Notes under the pieces: model-generated
What the model was told of the DNA's origin: nothing
Seen by the model: only the letters and a program-made list of their open reading frames with translations
Databases searched by the model: none
In this document: positions 26,676 through 37,794 of the stretch, in pieces
How positions within the stretch are numbered: position 1 is the stretch's first letter
Layout of the letters: each line of letters starts with the position of its first letter
Position numbers and translations under genes: made by a program
Origin: Clostridiales bacterium
Lineage (GTDB): Bacteria; Bacillota; Clostridia; Peptostreptococcales; Natronincolaceae
Direction of reading: 5' to 3'
NCBI GenBank assembly: GCA_012519835.1
Contig: JAAYPJ010000039.1
Coordinates: 1-57,443, forward strand
Length of the DNA: 57,443 bases

Positions 26676-29231
26676 ATGTTACAAAAAAGATATTGGACAT
26701 ATAATAAATTAGATAACATAAAAATTACAGAACTTATGAACAGTTTAACCATCACAAGACCGGTTGCAAAAGTTTTACTGAATAGGAAAATAGAAAGCCA
26801 TGAGGATGCGAAAGAATTTCTATATCCTTCCATAGAACAATTACACGATCCATTTCTTCTTAAAGATATGGATAAAGTTATTAATAGGGTCAAAAAAGCT
26901 ATAAAAAACAAGGAGAAAATATGTATATATGGAGACTATGATGTAGACGGGGTCGCAAGTATATCTATTATGCTCAAATATTTTGATTCTATAAATTATC
27001 CTGTCAGTTTTTATATCCCTGACAGGCTGGAGGAAGGATACGGATTAAACACAGAGGCTATTGAAGAAATAGTTAATAATGATGTTGGACTCATTATTAC
27101 AGTGGATTGTGGTATTTCATCTATAGACGAGGTGGATTTTGCTAATGATCTGGGTATAGATATTGTTATAACCGATCATCATGAATGTCAGGAAGGTCTG
27201 CCTAATGCTTATGCAATTATTAATCCTATGCAAAAAGATTGTACTTATCCCTTTGATAAACTTTGTGGTTGTGGCTTAGCCCTAAAATTGATACAAGCCC
27301 TAACCCCTGAGGATATTTTTAAAAAATCTATATACGAATATTTAGATATTACCGCCATAGCTACAGTGGCTGATGTGGTCCCCTTGATAGATGAAAATAG
27401 GGTAATAGTAAAAAACGGGCTGGACTACATGGCTAAAAGTAAAAATTTAGGAATACAGGCCTTGTTAAATATCAGCGGGCTTTTAAATAAAAAATTGAAT
27501 ACAGGACACATAGCTTTTGGTATTGCACCGAGGATTAATGCTGCAGGCAGAATCAGTGTTGCCCAAACCGGTGTTGAATTGCTTACAACTGCCGATGCTA
27601 ATGAGGCCGTTAAATTGTCCGAACTGCTAAATGAGGAGAACAAGTATCGGCAACAAATTGAAGAGGATATTTCGAATGAAGCGATAGATATTATTGAAAA
27701 TGATCCCGGGTATGCAGACGATAAGGTTTTGGTTGTTTACAACAAAAATTGGCATACAGGAGTAATTGGGATTGTCGCTTCGCGTATAGTTGAAAAGTAT
27801 TACAAGCCGACAATCATTTTAGGAATAGAAGATGATGTAGCGAAAGGTTCTGCCAGAAGTATTCCGGAATTTAATTTGTTTGAATCCATGAGTAAATGTA
27901 AGGATCTGTTTATAAAATTTGGGGGACATCACCAGGCTGCAGGTTTATCTATCAGTGTAGACAACCTGGAAATTTTTCGTGAGCAAATTAATGCGATTGC
28001 CGAGGAAATATTGGCTGAAGAGGACTTGACCCGGAAGATTATGTATGATGACATATTGGAACTTGAAAACATCGATAACAGGTTTATGAATGAACTTGAA
28101 CAGTTAGAGCCCTTTGGAATAGCCAATCCTTCACCTAAGTTTGTTGCTAAGTCCTTATTTCCTATGAATATGAGGGGAGTAGGTACAGATGGCAAACATT
28201 TAAAATTCGGGTTACAGGCAGGCAATAGATATATCGATTGTATCGGTTTCGAACTGGGGGGCTTTGCAGGGCTGATAAATAGTAATGATAAAATCGACCT
28301 TGTCTTTACCCCCGAGTATAATATATACAATGGAAATTGTAACATACAGCTTAACATAAAGGATATTAAAATAAGTGAAAGCTTAAGTTATAGAAACCAT
28401 CCGGTATTAAAGAATTATTACAAAAATCTTCTTTTAAATATAGAACAGTGCGAAAACTACAATATCGCTGCAGACAGTTTGCTAAAAATATTTAAAGGAT
28501 GCAAAAATGAATTAATAGAAAGCAAAATTGAGATTGTATGTGTGGACAACCCTGTTCTCATACTCGTGAATACATTGGGGCAAGCGTATAAACTGTTATC
28601 CTCGTTAGAGTATAGGGAAAATTCAAACAAAATAAAAATATCAATTAATTATAATAGACCTGAAAGTGATACTAGAAAATATGAAGTCGATGTAGTTATT
28701 AACCCTATTGTTGATAAAATAGATTATAAAAGATATAATGATATCATTCTATACGATATGTTCTACTTTTCCGAACAGTTAAAAACCTTTATACATAAAA
28801 ATAATATAGAAAATACTGTTTTTTTATATAATAGCGAAGATGAAAAATGCAACACCTTTGTTTTGGAAAGTATAGTACCTACCAGAGAGCAATTAGTAAT
28901 TATGTATAAATATTTAAAAGGCATTGGTCACGGCAAAATTATACTGACATTCGATGAAATATATATAGACATAAAACAAGAGTATGGTTTGGAAATAAAT
29001 GAAAAAATGCTTGATAATTCTTTAGCCGTATTTTCCGAGGGGAATCTATTGACTTACGAGTTTAAAAATAATATATATAATATATGCATGATAGAGCCTG
29101 TTTGTAAGGTCGATTTAAACAGATTAAAATTTATTCAATATCTTCAAAGAAAAAAGCAACAGTATAATGATTTTAAAAATATTTGGTTACAATTTGTGAC
29201 AGGAGGAAAATTTGATGGATTTGAAAAGTAG
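26676..29231 (+). CDS. recJ: Single-stranded-DNA-specific exonuclease RecJ
   Basis: The 851-residue nuclease degrades single-stranded DNA 5' to 3' in repair. DHH-domain motifs are present: [11 protein letters not shown], the VDCGIS block, TDHHE, and in DHHA1 the GGHHQAAG motif near residue 420. An OB-type domain follows, and about 250 further residues form a C-terminal extension common in Firmicutes RecJ. ATG at 26676 is nine bases from TAGGTGG. The apt gene overlaps its end by 17 bases. Confidence 0.95.
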   Translation: MLQKRYWTYNKLDNIKITELMNSLTITRPVAKVLLNRKIESHEDAKEFLYPSIEQLHDPFLLKDMDKVINRVKKAIKNKEKICIYGDYDVDGVASISIMLKYFDSINYPVSFYIPDRLEEGYGLNTEAIEEIVNNDVGLIITVDCGISSIDEVDFANDLGIDIVITDHHECQEGLPNAYAIINPMQKDCTYPFDKLCGCGLALKLIQALTPEDIFKKSIYEYLDITAIATVADVVPLIDENRVIVKNGLDYMAKSKNLGIQALLNISGLLNKKLNTGHIAFGIAPRINAAGRISVAQTGVELLTTADANEAVKLSELLNEENKYRQQIEEDISNEAIDIIENDPGYADDKVLVVYNKNWHTGVIGIVASRIVEKYYKPTIILGIEDDVAKGSARSIPEFNLFESMSKCKDLFIKFGGHHQAAGLSISVDNLEIFREQINAIAEEILAEEDLTRKIMYDDILELENIDNRFMNELEQLEPFGIANPSPKFVAKSLFPMNMRGVGTDGKHLKFGLQAGNRYIDCIGFELGGFAGLINSNDKIDLVFTPEYNIYNGNCNIQLNIKDIKISESLSYRNHPVLKNYYKNLLLNIEQCENYNIAADSLLKIFKGCKNELIESKIEIVCVDNPVLILVNTLGQAYKLLSSLEYRENSNKIKISINYNRPESDTRKYEVDVVINPIVDKIDYKRYNDIILYDMFYFSEQLKTFIHKNNIENTVFLYNSEDEKCNTFVLESIVPTREQLVIMYKYLKGIGHGKIILTFDEIYIDIKQEYGLEINEKMLDNSLAVFSEGNLLTYEFKNNIYNICMIEPVCKVDLNRLKFIQYLQRKKQQYNDFKNIWLQFVTGGKFDGFEK

Positions 29232-29736
29232 GATAAGAGAAATCGAGGGCTTTCCTAAAAAAGGTGTAAGTTTCAAGGATATCACAACTCTTCTAAAGGA
29301 TGGCAAAGTTTTTAAATATTTAATAGACAGGTTGTCCGACCAATTAAGAGACCTAAATATAGATATAATAGCGGCACCGGAGGCCAGGGGATTTTTGATA
29401 GGTACGGCTGTTGCGTATAATCTGGGCATAGGATTTGTCCCCATAAGAAAACCCGGTAAGTTGCCGGCAGATACGATCAGCTGTGAATATGAATTGGAGT
29501 ACGGTACGGATTTATTAGAAATACATAAGGACGCAATTACGCCCGGTCAAAGGGTTGCAGTATTGGACGATTTGTTGGCTACGGGCGGAACAGTGTTGGC
29601 TTCTGCAAAACTAATCGAAGAACTTGGTGGAGAGGTTGCAACAATTAATTTTATAATAGAGCTGGATTATCTTAATGGAAGAGATGTGTTGGAAGATTAC
29701 GAGGTTAATTCGTTAATTCACTATTATGATGAATAA
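29215..29736 (+). CDS. apt: Adenine phosphoribosyltransferase
   Basis: The 173-residue enzyme makes AMP from adenine and PRPP. It has the N-terminal [18 protein letters not shown] motif, the EARGF substrate region and the PRPP loop [14 protein letters not shown] at 29215 lies eight bases after AGGAGG; an in-frame TTG precedes it by three bases. Order recJ-apt-relA is conserved in Firmicutes. Confidence 0.96.
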   Translation: MDLKSRIREIEGFPKKGVSFKDITTLLKDGKVFKYLIDRLSDQLRDLNIDIIAAPEARGFLIGTAVAYNLGIGFVPIRKPGKLPADTISCEYELEYGTDLLEIHKDAITPGQRVAVLDDLLATGGTVLASAKLIEELGGEVATINFIIELDYLNGRDVLEDYEVNSLIHYYDE

Positions 29737-29827
29737 AAATATACTATAAATATCTAAGTTGTTTGTTTACAGGTCAGGTATCAGTTACTTATAAATGTGG
29801 GCTACCTAAAGAGGGTGATTTTATATT

Positions 29828-31999
29828 ATGTTGGAAAATTTAATAAACAAAATCGAAGAACATACCCCATATTGTGATGTGGGGCTTATTGTCAAAGCCT
29901 ATAACTTTGCGGAAAACGCACATCAAAACCAATATAGGAAATCGGGGGAAAGTTATTTTATTCACCCTGTAGAGGTAGCCAAAATTTTAATAGAGTTAAA
30001 AATGGACAGTAGCACTATAGCCGCAGGGTTGCTTCATGATGTGATAGAAGATACAAGTTATGGATACGATAAAATTAAATCGGAATTTGGAGAGGAAATA
30101 GCTGATCTGGTAGAGGGAGTAACCAAAATAACGCGTTTAAATTTCAGTTCTAAAGAGGAAAGACAGGCTGAAAATCTTAGAAAAATGATATTGGCTATGG
30201 CGAAGGATATAAGGATTATTTTAATCAAATTAGCCGACCGTCTTCATAACATGAGGACTCTCAAGTATCATAACGGGGAAAAACAGAGGGAAAAGGCCAT
30301 GGAAACCCTGGAAATTTATGCGCCGATAGCCGACAGGTTAGGTATTTCAAGAATTAAATGGGAACTTGAAGATTTATGTTTAAGATATATCGATCCTGAA
30401 GGGTACTATGATTTGGTAGATAAGGTGGCGAAAAAGAGGCAGGACAGGGAAGAGTTTATAAATAACGTAATAGATAATTTGAAAGACAAACTGCGTGAGT
30501 TTAATATTGAGAATGAAATAACAGGCAGACCAAAACATTTTTATAGTATATATAAGAAAATGAAGGATCAAAATAAATCTTTTGAAGAGATATTTGATTT
30601 TATGGCTGTCAGGGTTTTGGTAAAGGGTGTAAAGGATTGTTATGGTGCCTTGGGTGTGGTGCATACAATATGGAAACCCATACCCGGACGTTTTAAGGAT
30701 TATGTAGCCATGCCTAAACCTAATATGTACCAATCATTGCACACCACAGTAATCGGGCCGGAAGGGGATCTTTTTGAAATTCAAATCAGAACATGGGAAA
30801 TGCATAAAATTGCAGAATACGGTATTGCCGCACATTGGAAATATAAAGAAGGTAAAACTGGAAATGTGGATCAACAGACTGACAAAAAGTTGGCATGGTT
30901 AAGACAGATGATAGAGTGGGAGAAAGAAGTCAAGGATCCAAAAGAATTTATGGAATCTTTAAAGATAGATTTGTTTACGAACGAGGTATTTGTATTTACC
31001 CCGAAAGGGGAGGTTATAAATTTGCCGGCGGGATCCACGCCTATTGATTTTGCCTATAAAATTCACTCCGGTGTTGGAAATACATGCGTGGGAGCAAAAG
31101 TGAACGGGCGTATAGTGCCGCTGGATTATAAACTAAAAAACAGTGATATAGTGCAAATCTTAACCTCATCCGGCAGTACAGGTCCGAGTAGGGACTGGTT
31201 AAAGATTGTAAAAAGCTCCCAAGCTAAAACAAAAATCAGGCAGTGGTTTAAAAAAGAACGTCGGGAAGAAAATATCGATAAGGGACAAGAGATAATAGAC
31301 AAAGAGATAAAAAGGTTGGCACTCCGTATTTCGCAACCGTCCCTCCAAAAATTACTGAATAGTATGGCAAAAAGGCATGGATTTTCCAGCATAGAGGATC
31401 TATATGCCGCGGTTGGCTATGGGGGCATAGTGTTAACCCAAATAATGCCTAAAATCAAGGAAATTGCCCGCAAGGAGACGGTTCAGGACAGTTCGGAAAA
31501 ACCAAAGGAATATATGCCAAGGGAAGCCGGCAAAAAGAAGAAAGTGGGTCCTAGCCAAGGGGTAAGAGTTAAGGGAATAGACAATATAATGGTTCGATTT
31601 GCCAAATGTTGTAATCCTGTTCCCGGTGATGATATTATGGGATATATAACTAGGGGACGAGGTGTCTCAATCCATCGTAAAGATTGCCTGAATTTAGCAA
31701 ACACTAAAGATGCCAAGGAACGATGGGTAGAAGTAGAATGGGATGTGGAAAAACCTATAGATTTTCAGGTTGGGGTGCAGATTAAAGCTATTGATCGTAA
31801 GGGACTTTTATCTGATGTAACAACAGTATTGTCTGAAATGAAAATATCGATTAATACCTTGAATGCACGAACAACAAAGGACCAGACAGCTATACTCAAT
31901 CTGATTTTGGAGGTTAACGATACGGAACATTTGGAAAAATTGATGCAGAAATTAAAAAATCTGAAAAGTGTTATAGATATATCCAGAGTAACAGCATAA
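29828..31999 (+). CDS. relA: Bifunctional (p)ppGpp synthase/hydrolase
   Basis: The 723-residue protein makes and degrades the stringent alarmone. It has the HD hydrolase domain (HPVEVAKILIEL, LLHDVIEDT), the synthetase domain (GRPKHFYSIYKKM and the VGYQSLHTTV-type PNMYQSLHTTV), a TGS domain near 390-450 (VFVFTPKGEVINLPAGSTPI), a zinc-finger/CC region (FAKCCNPVPGDDI) and a C-terminal ACT domain. The intact HD motif shows that it is the bifunctional Rel type. Confidence 0.96.
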   Translation: MLENLINKIEEHTPYCDVGLIVKAYNFAENAHQNQYRKSGESYFIHPVEVAKILIELKMDSSTIAAGLLHDVIEDTSYGYDKIKSEFGEEIADLVEGVTKITRLNFSSKEERQAENLRKMILAMAKDIRIILIKLADRLHNMRTLKYHNGEKQREKAMETLEIYAPIADRLGISRIKWELEDLCLRYIDPEGYYDLVDKVAKKRQDREEFINNVIDNLKDKLREFNIENEITGRPKHFYSIYKKMKDQNKSFEEIFDFMAVRVLVKGVKDCYGALGVVHTIWKPIPGRFKDYVAMPKPNMYQSLHTTVIGPEGDLFEIQIRTWEMHKIAEYGIAAHWKYKEGKTGNVDQQTDKKLAWLRQMIEWEKEVKDPKEFMESLKIDLFTNEVFVFTPKGEVINLPAGSTPIDFAYKIHSGVGNTCVGAKVNGRIVPLDYKLKNSDIVQILTSSGSTGPSRDWLKIVKSSQAKTKIRQWFKKERREENIDKGQEIIDKEIKRLALRISQPSLQKLLNSMAKRHGFSSIEDLYAAVGYGGIVLTQIMPKIKEIARKETVQDSSEKPKEYMPREAGKKKKVGPSQGVRVKGIDNIMVRFAKCCNPVPGDDIMGYITRGRGVSIHRKDCLNLANTKDAKERWVEVEWDVEKPIDFQVGVQIKAIDRKGLLSDVTTVLSEMKISINTLNARTTKDQTAILNLILEVNDTEHLEKLMQKLKNLKSVIDISRVTA

Positions 32000-32014
32000 T
32001 CGGGAGTTGATAAT

Positions 32015-32464
32015 ATGAGAGCCGTGGTCCAGAGGATATCCGAAGGAAGGGTAGTTGTTAATGGACAGATTTCAGGTGCTATTGATGAAGGGTTGCTGGT
32101 TTTTTTAGGTGTGACAAAAAGGGACACGATTGAAGATGCTAAATATATGGCGGAAAAAACTGTGAACCTGAGAATTTTTGAAGATGAAAACGGAAAAATG
32201 AATTTATCCGTTATTGATATAAGGGGAAAAATACTTGTTGTTTCCCAGTTTACCCTTTTCGGGGATTGCAGAAAGGGTAGGCGTCCCAGCTTTACGGAAG
32301 CTGCGTCACCTGAAATGGCTGATGAGCTTTACAGGGTTTTTATAGATGAATGTAAAAAGATGGGGATAGATGTTGAAACAGGTGTGTTTCAAACTCATAT
32401 GGCGGTACATTTAATCAACGATGGGCCGGTGACCATACTTATAGATAGCAAAAAAATATTTTAA
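32015..32464 (+). CDS. dtd: D-aminoacyl-tRNA deacylase
   Basis: The 149-residue enzyme removes mischarged D-amino acids from tRNA. The [17 protein letters not shown] motif and the NDGPVTI motif (cross-subunit Gly-Pro) are both present. It follows relA after 15 bases, a conserved order. Confidence 0.96.
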   Translation: MRAVVQRISEGRVVVNGQISGAIDEGLLVFLGVTKRDTIEDAKYMAEKTVNLRIFEDENGKMNLSVIDIRGKILVVSQFTLFGDCRKGRRPSFTEAASPEMADELYRVFIDECKKMGIDVETGVFQTHMAVHLINDGPVTILIDSKKIF

Positions 32465-32484
32465 TTTCATTGGGGGGGATTTTA

Positions 32485-33114
32485 ATGTTTTTAGAAAGAA
32501 TTCCAGCCGGTATATATGCTGTTAATTGCTATGTGCTGGGGGATAAAGCAACAAACGAAGCTATTGTAGTTGATCCGGGGGGTGACGTGGATCGGATTAT
32601 TAAATTATTAGAGGATAACAACCTCAAATTGAGGTATATCATACTGACCCATGCTCATGTAGATCACATAGGCGGAGTGCAAGAACTCAGGGATAGGACA
32701 GGTATTCCCGTATACATGCATAAGGCCGATCTGTATATGTTAATGGACGGCAGAGCCAACCAATCTGTTGCCCTGGGCGGGCCTGTGGTGGAAGCTGAAG
32801 CTGATAAGCTTGTAAAATTTGTGGAAGACGGGGACATACTGGAGCTGGGCGAATTGGAATTGTTTATTATTCACACCCCGGGACATACCGAAGGCGGGAT
32901 ATCTATTCAGGTGGGGGATTTTATTTTTACGGGAGATACACTGTTTGCCGGTTCTATAGGAAGAAGCGATCTAGAAGGCGGGAATGAGGAAAAATTGATG
33001 GATTCACTCAAGAATAAACTATTTGTATTAAATGAAGACTTGAAGGTTTTGCCCGGCCATGGTCCGGCTACTACTATTGGAATTGAAAAAGCCACGAATC
33101 CTTATGTAGGGTAG
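32485..33114 (+). CDS. Metallo-beta-lactamase-fold hydrolase (glyoxalase II-like)
   Basis: The 209-residue protein has the dinuclear metal motif THAHVDHIGG, then HTPGHTEGG, the bridging Asp in TGDTLFAGSIGRSD, and LPGHGPAT near the end. The small single-domain form resembles YqgX-type hydroxyacylglutathione-hydrolase homologues. ATG at 32485 follows GGGGGGGA. Substrate uncertain. Confidence 0.85.
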   Translation: MFLERIPAGIYAVNCYVLGDKATNEAIVVDPGGDVDRIIKLLEDNNLKLRYIILTHAHVDHIGGVQELRDRTGIPVYMHKADLYMLMDGRANQSVALGGPVVEAEADKLVKFVEDGDILELGELELFIIHTPGHTEGGISIQVGDFIFTGDTLFAGSIGRSDLEGGNEEKLMDSLKNKLFVLNEDLKVLPGHGPATTIGIEKATNPYVG

Positions 33115-33120
33115 GATAAG

Positions 33121-34644
33121 GTGAAAAACATAGTTAAGGTTATATGCATAGGTCATGATTATAAATACGAAGTGCGGGAATTGCTAAAAATGTTTTTCGT
33201 TCCGAATACAACAGAGGTTGTATTCATCAGTTCAAAAGGACATAATAACTGCGATAATAAAATTATTTCAGGAGAAATTCTGTTAATTACCGAGTTGAGA
33301 GTTGAGAATGGCAGGGCTATTGCTATATCAGGTATAGACGAAGAAAGACAAATTACTGAAGTAGAATTAAACAGCAGTGATAAAAATGAGATAAAAAGAC
33401 TGACCAAAAGGATTGTTAAAAAAAGTCTTTTTAAACTCCTTAAAAGGCTCACAGATACAAAAGTACCTTGGGGGATTTTAACCGGAATCAGGCCTGCCAA
33501 AATTGTTCATGATTTGTTGGAAAGAAATTTCAGCGAAGAAGAGATTTTGTCAATTTTAATAAATGAATATTATATTGATAATGATAAAGCCATGTTATTG
33601 TTAAATATAGCTAAAACAGGACATAGGTTTATATATCCTATTGATGAAACGAAGGTCAGTCTATATATCGGCATACCTTTTTGTCCAACCAGGTGCCTAT
33701 ATTGTTCCTTTCCATCAAATTCCCTGAAACAGTCGGCGCATTTGATAGATAGCTACATAGATGCCCTATGTAGGGAAATCAGGAGTATGGCAAAGCTAAT
33801 CAGGGAAACGGGTAAAAAAATTCAAACTATTTATATTGGCGGAGGAACACCTACTACGCTCTCTGTTTCCCAACTTGCCCGTATATTTGATACGATCAAA
33901 TATACAATAGATTTAAATCACCTTGAAGAATTTACCGTAGAAGCCGGCAGGCCTGATACAATTAATTATAAAAATCTTATGTTTCTAAAAAAAGAAAATG
34001 TCACACGATTAAGTATTAATCCGCAGACTATGAGCAATCTAACCTTAAAGGTTATAGGAAGGGGGCATACGGCAGAAGAATTAATTGAATCCTATAGAAT
34101 GGCTGCGGGAATTGGGTTTAAAAATATTAACATGGATATTATAATCGGATTGCCGGGTGAAGATGGCGGTGCTGTAAAGTATACCATGGAGCAGTTGCAA
34201 AAACTTTCGCCTGCCAATTTGACAGTCCATACATTAGCCATCAAAAGAGCATCCAGACTGAGGGAAATGAAAGGGAATTACAGCCTGCCCAACCAACAAG
34301 AAATAACGGCTATGCTTAAAATCACACAAAACTATGCTGAATCTATGGGATTGAGGCCGTATTATATGTACAGGCAAAAACATATGGTAGGCAACCTTGA
34401 AAATATAGGTTATACAAAACCCGGGTATGAATGTATATATAACATTCAAATTATGGAGGAGAAACAGACTATAATTGCTTTGGGTGTCGGAGCAGTATCT
34501 AAATTTACATTTCCAAACGAAAACAGGTTAGAGAGGGTTCCGAATGTCAAAAACCTGGAGGATTATATAGAGCGCATAGATGAAATGATAGACAGAAAAG
34601 CAAAATTTATGTCTAATTTAACCTCTCGTCCCTTAATATCCTAG
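33121..34644 (+). CDS. hemZ: Coproporphyrinogen III dehydrogenase-like radical SAM protein HemZ
   Basis: The 507-residue protein has an N-terminal extension of about 175 residues, and then a radical SAM core with CPTRCLYC (C188, C192, C195), IGGGTPT, VEAGRPDT and DIIIGLPGE. This layout is typical of HemZ from Firmicutes. The start is GTG, six bases after the preceding stop. Whether it makes heme or has another role is not settled for anaerobes without other heme genes nearby. Confidence 0.9.
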   Translation: MKNIVKVICIGHDYKYEVRELLKMFFVPNTTEVVFISSKGHNNCDNKIISGEILLITELRVENGRAIAISGIDEERQITEVELNSSDKNEIKRLTKRIVKKSLFKLLKRLTDTKVPWGILTGIRPAKIVHDLLERNFSEEEILSILINEYYIDNDKAMLLLNIAKTGHRFIYPIDETKVSLYIGIPFCPTRCLYCSFPSNSLKQSAHLIDSYIDALCREIRSMAKLIRETGKKIQTIYIGGGTPTTLSVSQLARIFDTIKYTIDLNHLEEFTVEAGRPDTINYKNLMFLKKENVTRLSINPQTMSNLTLKVIGRGHTAEELIESYRMAAGIGFKNINMDIIIGLPGEDGGAVKYTMEQLQKLSPANLTVHTLAIKRASRLREMKGNYSLPNQQEITAMLKITQNYAESMGLRPYYMYRQKHMVGNLENIGYTKPGYECIYNIQIMEEKQTIIALGVGAVSKFTFPNENRLERVPNVKNLEDYIERIDEMIDRKAKFMSNLTSRPLIS

Positions 34645-34712
34645 GGGGGATGTAGGGGTTTTTATGCATATGAGGGTATTATAGACTATATGGAATGGAG
34701 GCTTGAGACTCA

Positions 34713-35984
34713 ATGATACAGAGACCGAAAGGTACAGAAGATGTATTACCCAAGGACATATATAAATGGCACTATATCGAAGATATAGTAAAAAGGGTAG
34801 CAAAAAATTTCGGATATACGGAAATAAGGACTCCTATTTTTGAACATACGGAGCTTTTTGAACGAGGGGTAGGTGACACCACCGATGTTGTGGAAAAAGA
34901 AATGTATACATTTATTGACCGCGGAAATAGGAGTGTTACATTAAAACCCGAGGGAACGGCTCCTGTGGCAAGGGCTCTAATAGAACATAAACTTTACGCG
35001 GATACACAGCCTGTAAAAATGTTTTATATTACACCGGTTTTCAGATACGAGAGGCCCCAGGCAAGAAGGTACAGACAACATCATCAATTCGGTGTTGAGG
35101 TTTTCGGTACCCCCAATCCCTCTGCGGATGCCGAGGTTATCAGTTTGGCTATGACGGTTTATAAAATCCTGGGGGTTAAAAATTTAGAACTCAGGATAAA
35201 TAGTGTCGGCTGTCCAAAATGTAGGGCCGAATATCACATAATACTCAAACAATATCTGGAGGGTAGGTTAGATAAATTATGTACAACCTGTCAAGGGAGA
35301 TATGAGCGCAATCCTATGAGGATTATCGATTGTAAATCAAATGCATGCCAAGCTGAATTAAAAGATGTGCCCCTTATTTTGGATCATATTTGTGATGAAT
35401 GTAAAGAACATTTTGAAACTTTAAAGAAATACCTGGAATCATCGGAATTAGAATATGTGGTAGATCCCAGAATTGTCCGCGGACTGGATTATTATACCAA
35501 AACCGCATTTGAAATCATTACCGATGAAATCGGTAAAAGAGGAACTATATGCGGTGGCGGAAGATATGATAGGCTTGTAGAGGATTGCGGGGGACCAGAC
35601 ACACCCGGTGTAGGCTTTGGAATGGGTTTAGAAAGGACTATACTAACGTTGGAGAATCAAGGCATAGAAATTCCCAAACCAACCGGATTAGATGTGTTTA
35701 TAGTAACAATCGGTGATGCCGCATCTTACGAAGGTTTTAAATTATTGGACCGGCTCAGGGGGGTGGGCCTGGTTGCAGACATAGATCATTTAAGCCGCAG
35801 TGTAAAGGCGCAGTTTAAATATGCCGATAAATTAATGGCCAGGTATACAATTATAATAGGGGGGGAGGAATTATCCAAAGGAGTGGCAAAACTACGGGAT
35901 ATGGTCGATGGTTCAGAGGCGGAAGTTGCATTAGATAATATAGGCACCATATTACAACAAAATATTGTATGTAACGGGAGGTAA
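34713..35984 (+). CDS. hisS: Histidyl-tRNA synthetase
   Basis: The 423-residue class II synthetase shows motif 1 (RTPIFEHTELFERG), motif 2 (FRYERPQARRYRQHHQFG), the His-specific blocks RGLDYYTKTAFE and GGRYDRL, and motif 3 (GFGMGLERTIL). The start follows GGAGGC. No T-box leader lies before it. Confidence 0.97.
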   Translation: MIQRPKGTEDVLPKDIYKWHYIEDIVKRVAKNFGYTEIRTPIFEHTELFERGVGDTTDVVEKEMYTFIDRGNRSVTLKPEGTAPVARALIEHKLYADTQPVKMFYITPVFRYERPQARRYRQHHQFGVEVFGTPNPSADAEVISLAMTVYKILGVKNLELRINSVGCPKCRAEYHIILKQYLEGRLDKLCTTCQGRYERNPMRIIDCKSNACQAELKDVPLILDHICDECKEHFETLKKYLESSELEYVVDPRIVRGLDYYTKTAFEIITDEIGKRGTICGGGRYDRLVEDCGGPDTPGVGFGMGLERTILTLENQGIEIPKPTGLDVFIVTIGDAASYEGFKLLDRLRGVGLVADIDHLSRSVKAQFKYADKLMARYTIIIGGEELSKGVAKLRDMVDGSEAEVALDNIGTILQQNIVCNGR

Positions 35985-35988
35985 TTTT

Positions 35989-37794
35989 GTGAGGCTCAAA
36001 AGAACATGTATGTGCGGTACCCTAAGCAAAAAAAATATCGGTGATGAGGTAATGTTATCGGGTTGGGTGCAAAGGAGAAGGGATCTGGGCGGTTTGATAT
36101 TCGTGGATCTGAGGGATATAACCGGTATTATACAAATTGTGTTTGATAATAACATATCCCAAACCGCTTTTAAGGATGCGGAGCAGTTAGGTTCAGAATA
36201 TGTAATAACTGTAAAGGGTAAGGTCTATGAAAGACAATCTATAAATCCGAATATGCCAACCGGGCAAATAGAAGTGTTTGCAGAGGATATGGAAATTTTA
36301 AACCAATCCGAGACGCCCCCCATTTATATCAAAGACGATGACGATGTTTCGGAAAATTTGAGACTTAAATATAGATATTTGGACTTAAGAAAGCCCGCAA
36401 TGCAGGGCAATTTAATACTAAGACATAAAACGGCTCAGGTTACAAGAAATTTCCTGAGTGGTGAGGGATTTCTGGAGGTGGAAACACCTATGTTAACAAA
36501 AACAACCCCCGAGGGTGCAAGGGACTATTTGGTGCCGAGCAGGGTAAATCCGGGTAAATTTTATGCCCTCCCCCAATCACCACAGCTATTTAAACAGCTT
36601 TTGATGGTGTCAGGTATGGAAAAATATTTTCAAATAGTAAGATGTTTTAGGGATGAGGATCTGAGAGCGGATAGACAGCCTGAGTTTACCCAGATCGATT
36701 GTGAGATGTCTTTTGTTGACATAGATGATATAATAGAAATTAATGAAAGGTTATTACAAAAAATATTTAAAGAAGTATTAAATATAGACATACCCTTGCC
36801 TATAGACAGAATAACCTATAAAGAAGCAATGGAACGTTTCGGATCCGATAAACCGGATACCAGGTTCGGTTTCGAACTGATAGATGTAGGTGAAACAGTA
36901 AAAAACTGCGGATTCAGGATATTTACATCCGCCATTGAAAACGGCGGTGCTGTTAAGGCGATTAACGTTAAAGGATATGGGGATCAGTTTAGCAGAAAGG
37001 ATATAACAAAATTAGAAGACTATATAAAAGACTACAGGGCAAAGGGCCTGGCTTGGATTAAGATAACGGAACAGGGAGTTACCTCACCAATTGCTAAATT
37101 CTTTACTGAAGAGGAAATGGAGGCAATATTAAAAGTTACACATGCAGCAAGCGGGGATCTGATATTGTTTGTTGCCGATAAAACACAAGTGGTATATGAT
37201 TCGTTAGGACATCTGAGGATAGAAATTGCTAAAAGGTTAAATTTGCTTAACAAAGATGAATTTAAATTGATTTGGGTTACCGAGTTTCCGTTATTTGAAT
37301 ATGATGATGAGGAAGGTCGTTATGTAGCCAAGCATCATCCATTTACCTCACCTGTAGACGAGGATATTGAGATTATGGAATCGGACCCGGAAAAGGTCAG
37401 GGCCAAGGCCTATGATATTGTACTAAACGGTTATGAAATTGGCGGGGGGAGTATAAGAATTCACACACCCGAGCTTCAGCAAAAAATGTTTAAGGTATTG
37501 GGCTTCGGTGAAGAAGAGGTGCGGGAGAAATTCGGATTTTTATTGGATGCATTCAAATACGGAACACCGCCGCATGGCGGGATTGCCTATGGGCTGGATA
37601 GATTAGTGATGATTTTAGCCAAAGAGGATAACATCAGACAAGTAATAGCTTTTCCAAAAACCCAGAATGCTACTTGTCCGTTGACAGATGCACCGACCTT
37701 TGCGGATAAAAAACAGCTGGACGAATTAAATATAACAGTGACAAGTGGCAGAGGGGCGGAGACAGTGGCACATTCTAAAGGAAACGAAAAATGA
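35989..37794 (+). CDS. aspS: Aspartyl-tRNA synthetase
   Basis: The 601-residue class II enzyme has the N-terminal OB anticodon domain (VMLSGWVQRRRDLGGLIFVD), motif 2 (FRDEDLRADRQPEFTQID), the bacterial GAD insertion, and motif 3 (GLDRLVMIL). GTG at 35989 is used, six bases after GGGAGG. It overlaps tcdA by four bases (ATGA). Confidence 0.96.
   Translation: MRLKRTCMCGTLSKKNIGDEVMLSGWVQRRRDLGGLIFVDLRDITGIIQIVFDNNISQTAFKDAEQLGSEYVITVKGKVYERQSINPNMPTGQIEVFAEDMEILNQSETPPIYIKDDDDVSENLRLKYRYLDLRKPAMQGNLILRHKTAQVTRNFLSGEGFLEVETPMLTKTTPEGARDYLVPSRVNPGKFYALPQSPQLFKQLLMVSGMEKYFQIVRCFRDEDLRADRQPEFTQIDCEMSFVDIDDIIEINERLLQKIFKEVLNIDIPLPIDRITYKEAMERFGSDKPDTRFGFELIDVGETVKNCGFRIFTSAIENGGAVKAINVKGYGDQFSRKDITKLEDYIKDYRAKGLAWIKITEQGVTSPIAKFFTEEEMEAILKVTHAASGDLILFVADKTQVVYDSLGHLRIEIAKRLNLLNKDEFKLIWVTEFPLFEYDDEEGRYVAKHHPFTSPVDEDIEIMESDPEKVRAKAYDIVLNGYEIGGGSIRIHTPELQQKMFKVLGFGEEEVREKFGFLLDAFKYGTPPHGGIAYGLDRLVMILAKEDNIRQVIAFPKTQNATCPLTDAPTFADKKQLDELNITVTSGRGAETVAHSKGNEK

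Noticed and set aside
34645-34712. A T-box leader before hisS
   Set aside because: The gap is only 68 bases and lacks the T-box sequence and antiterminator.
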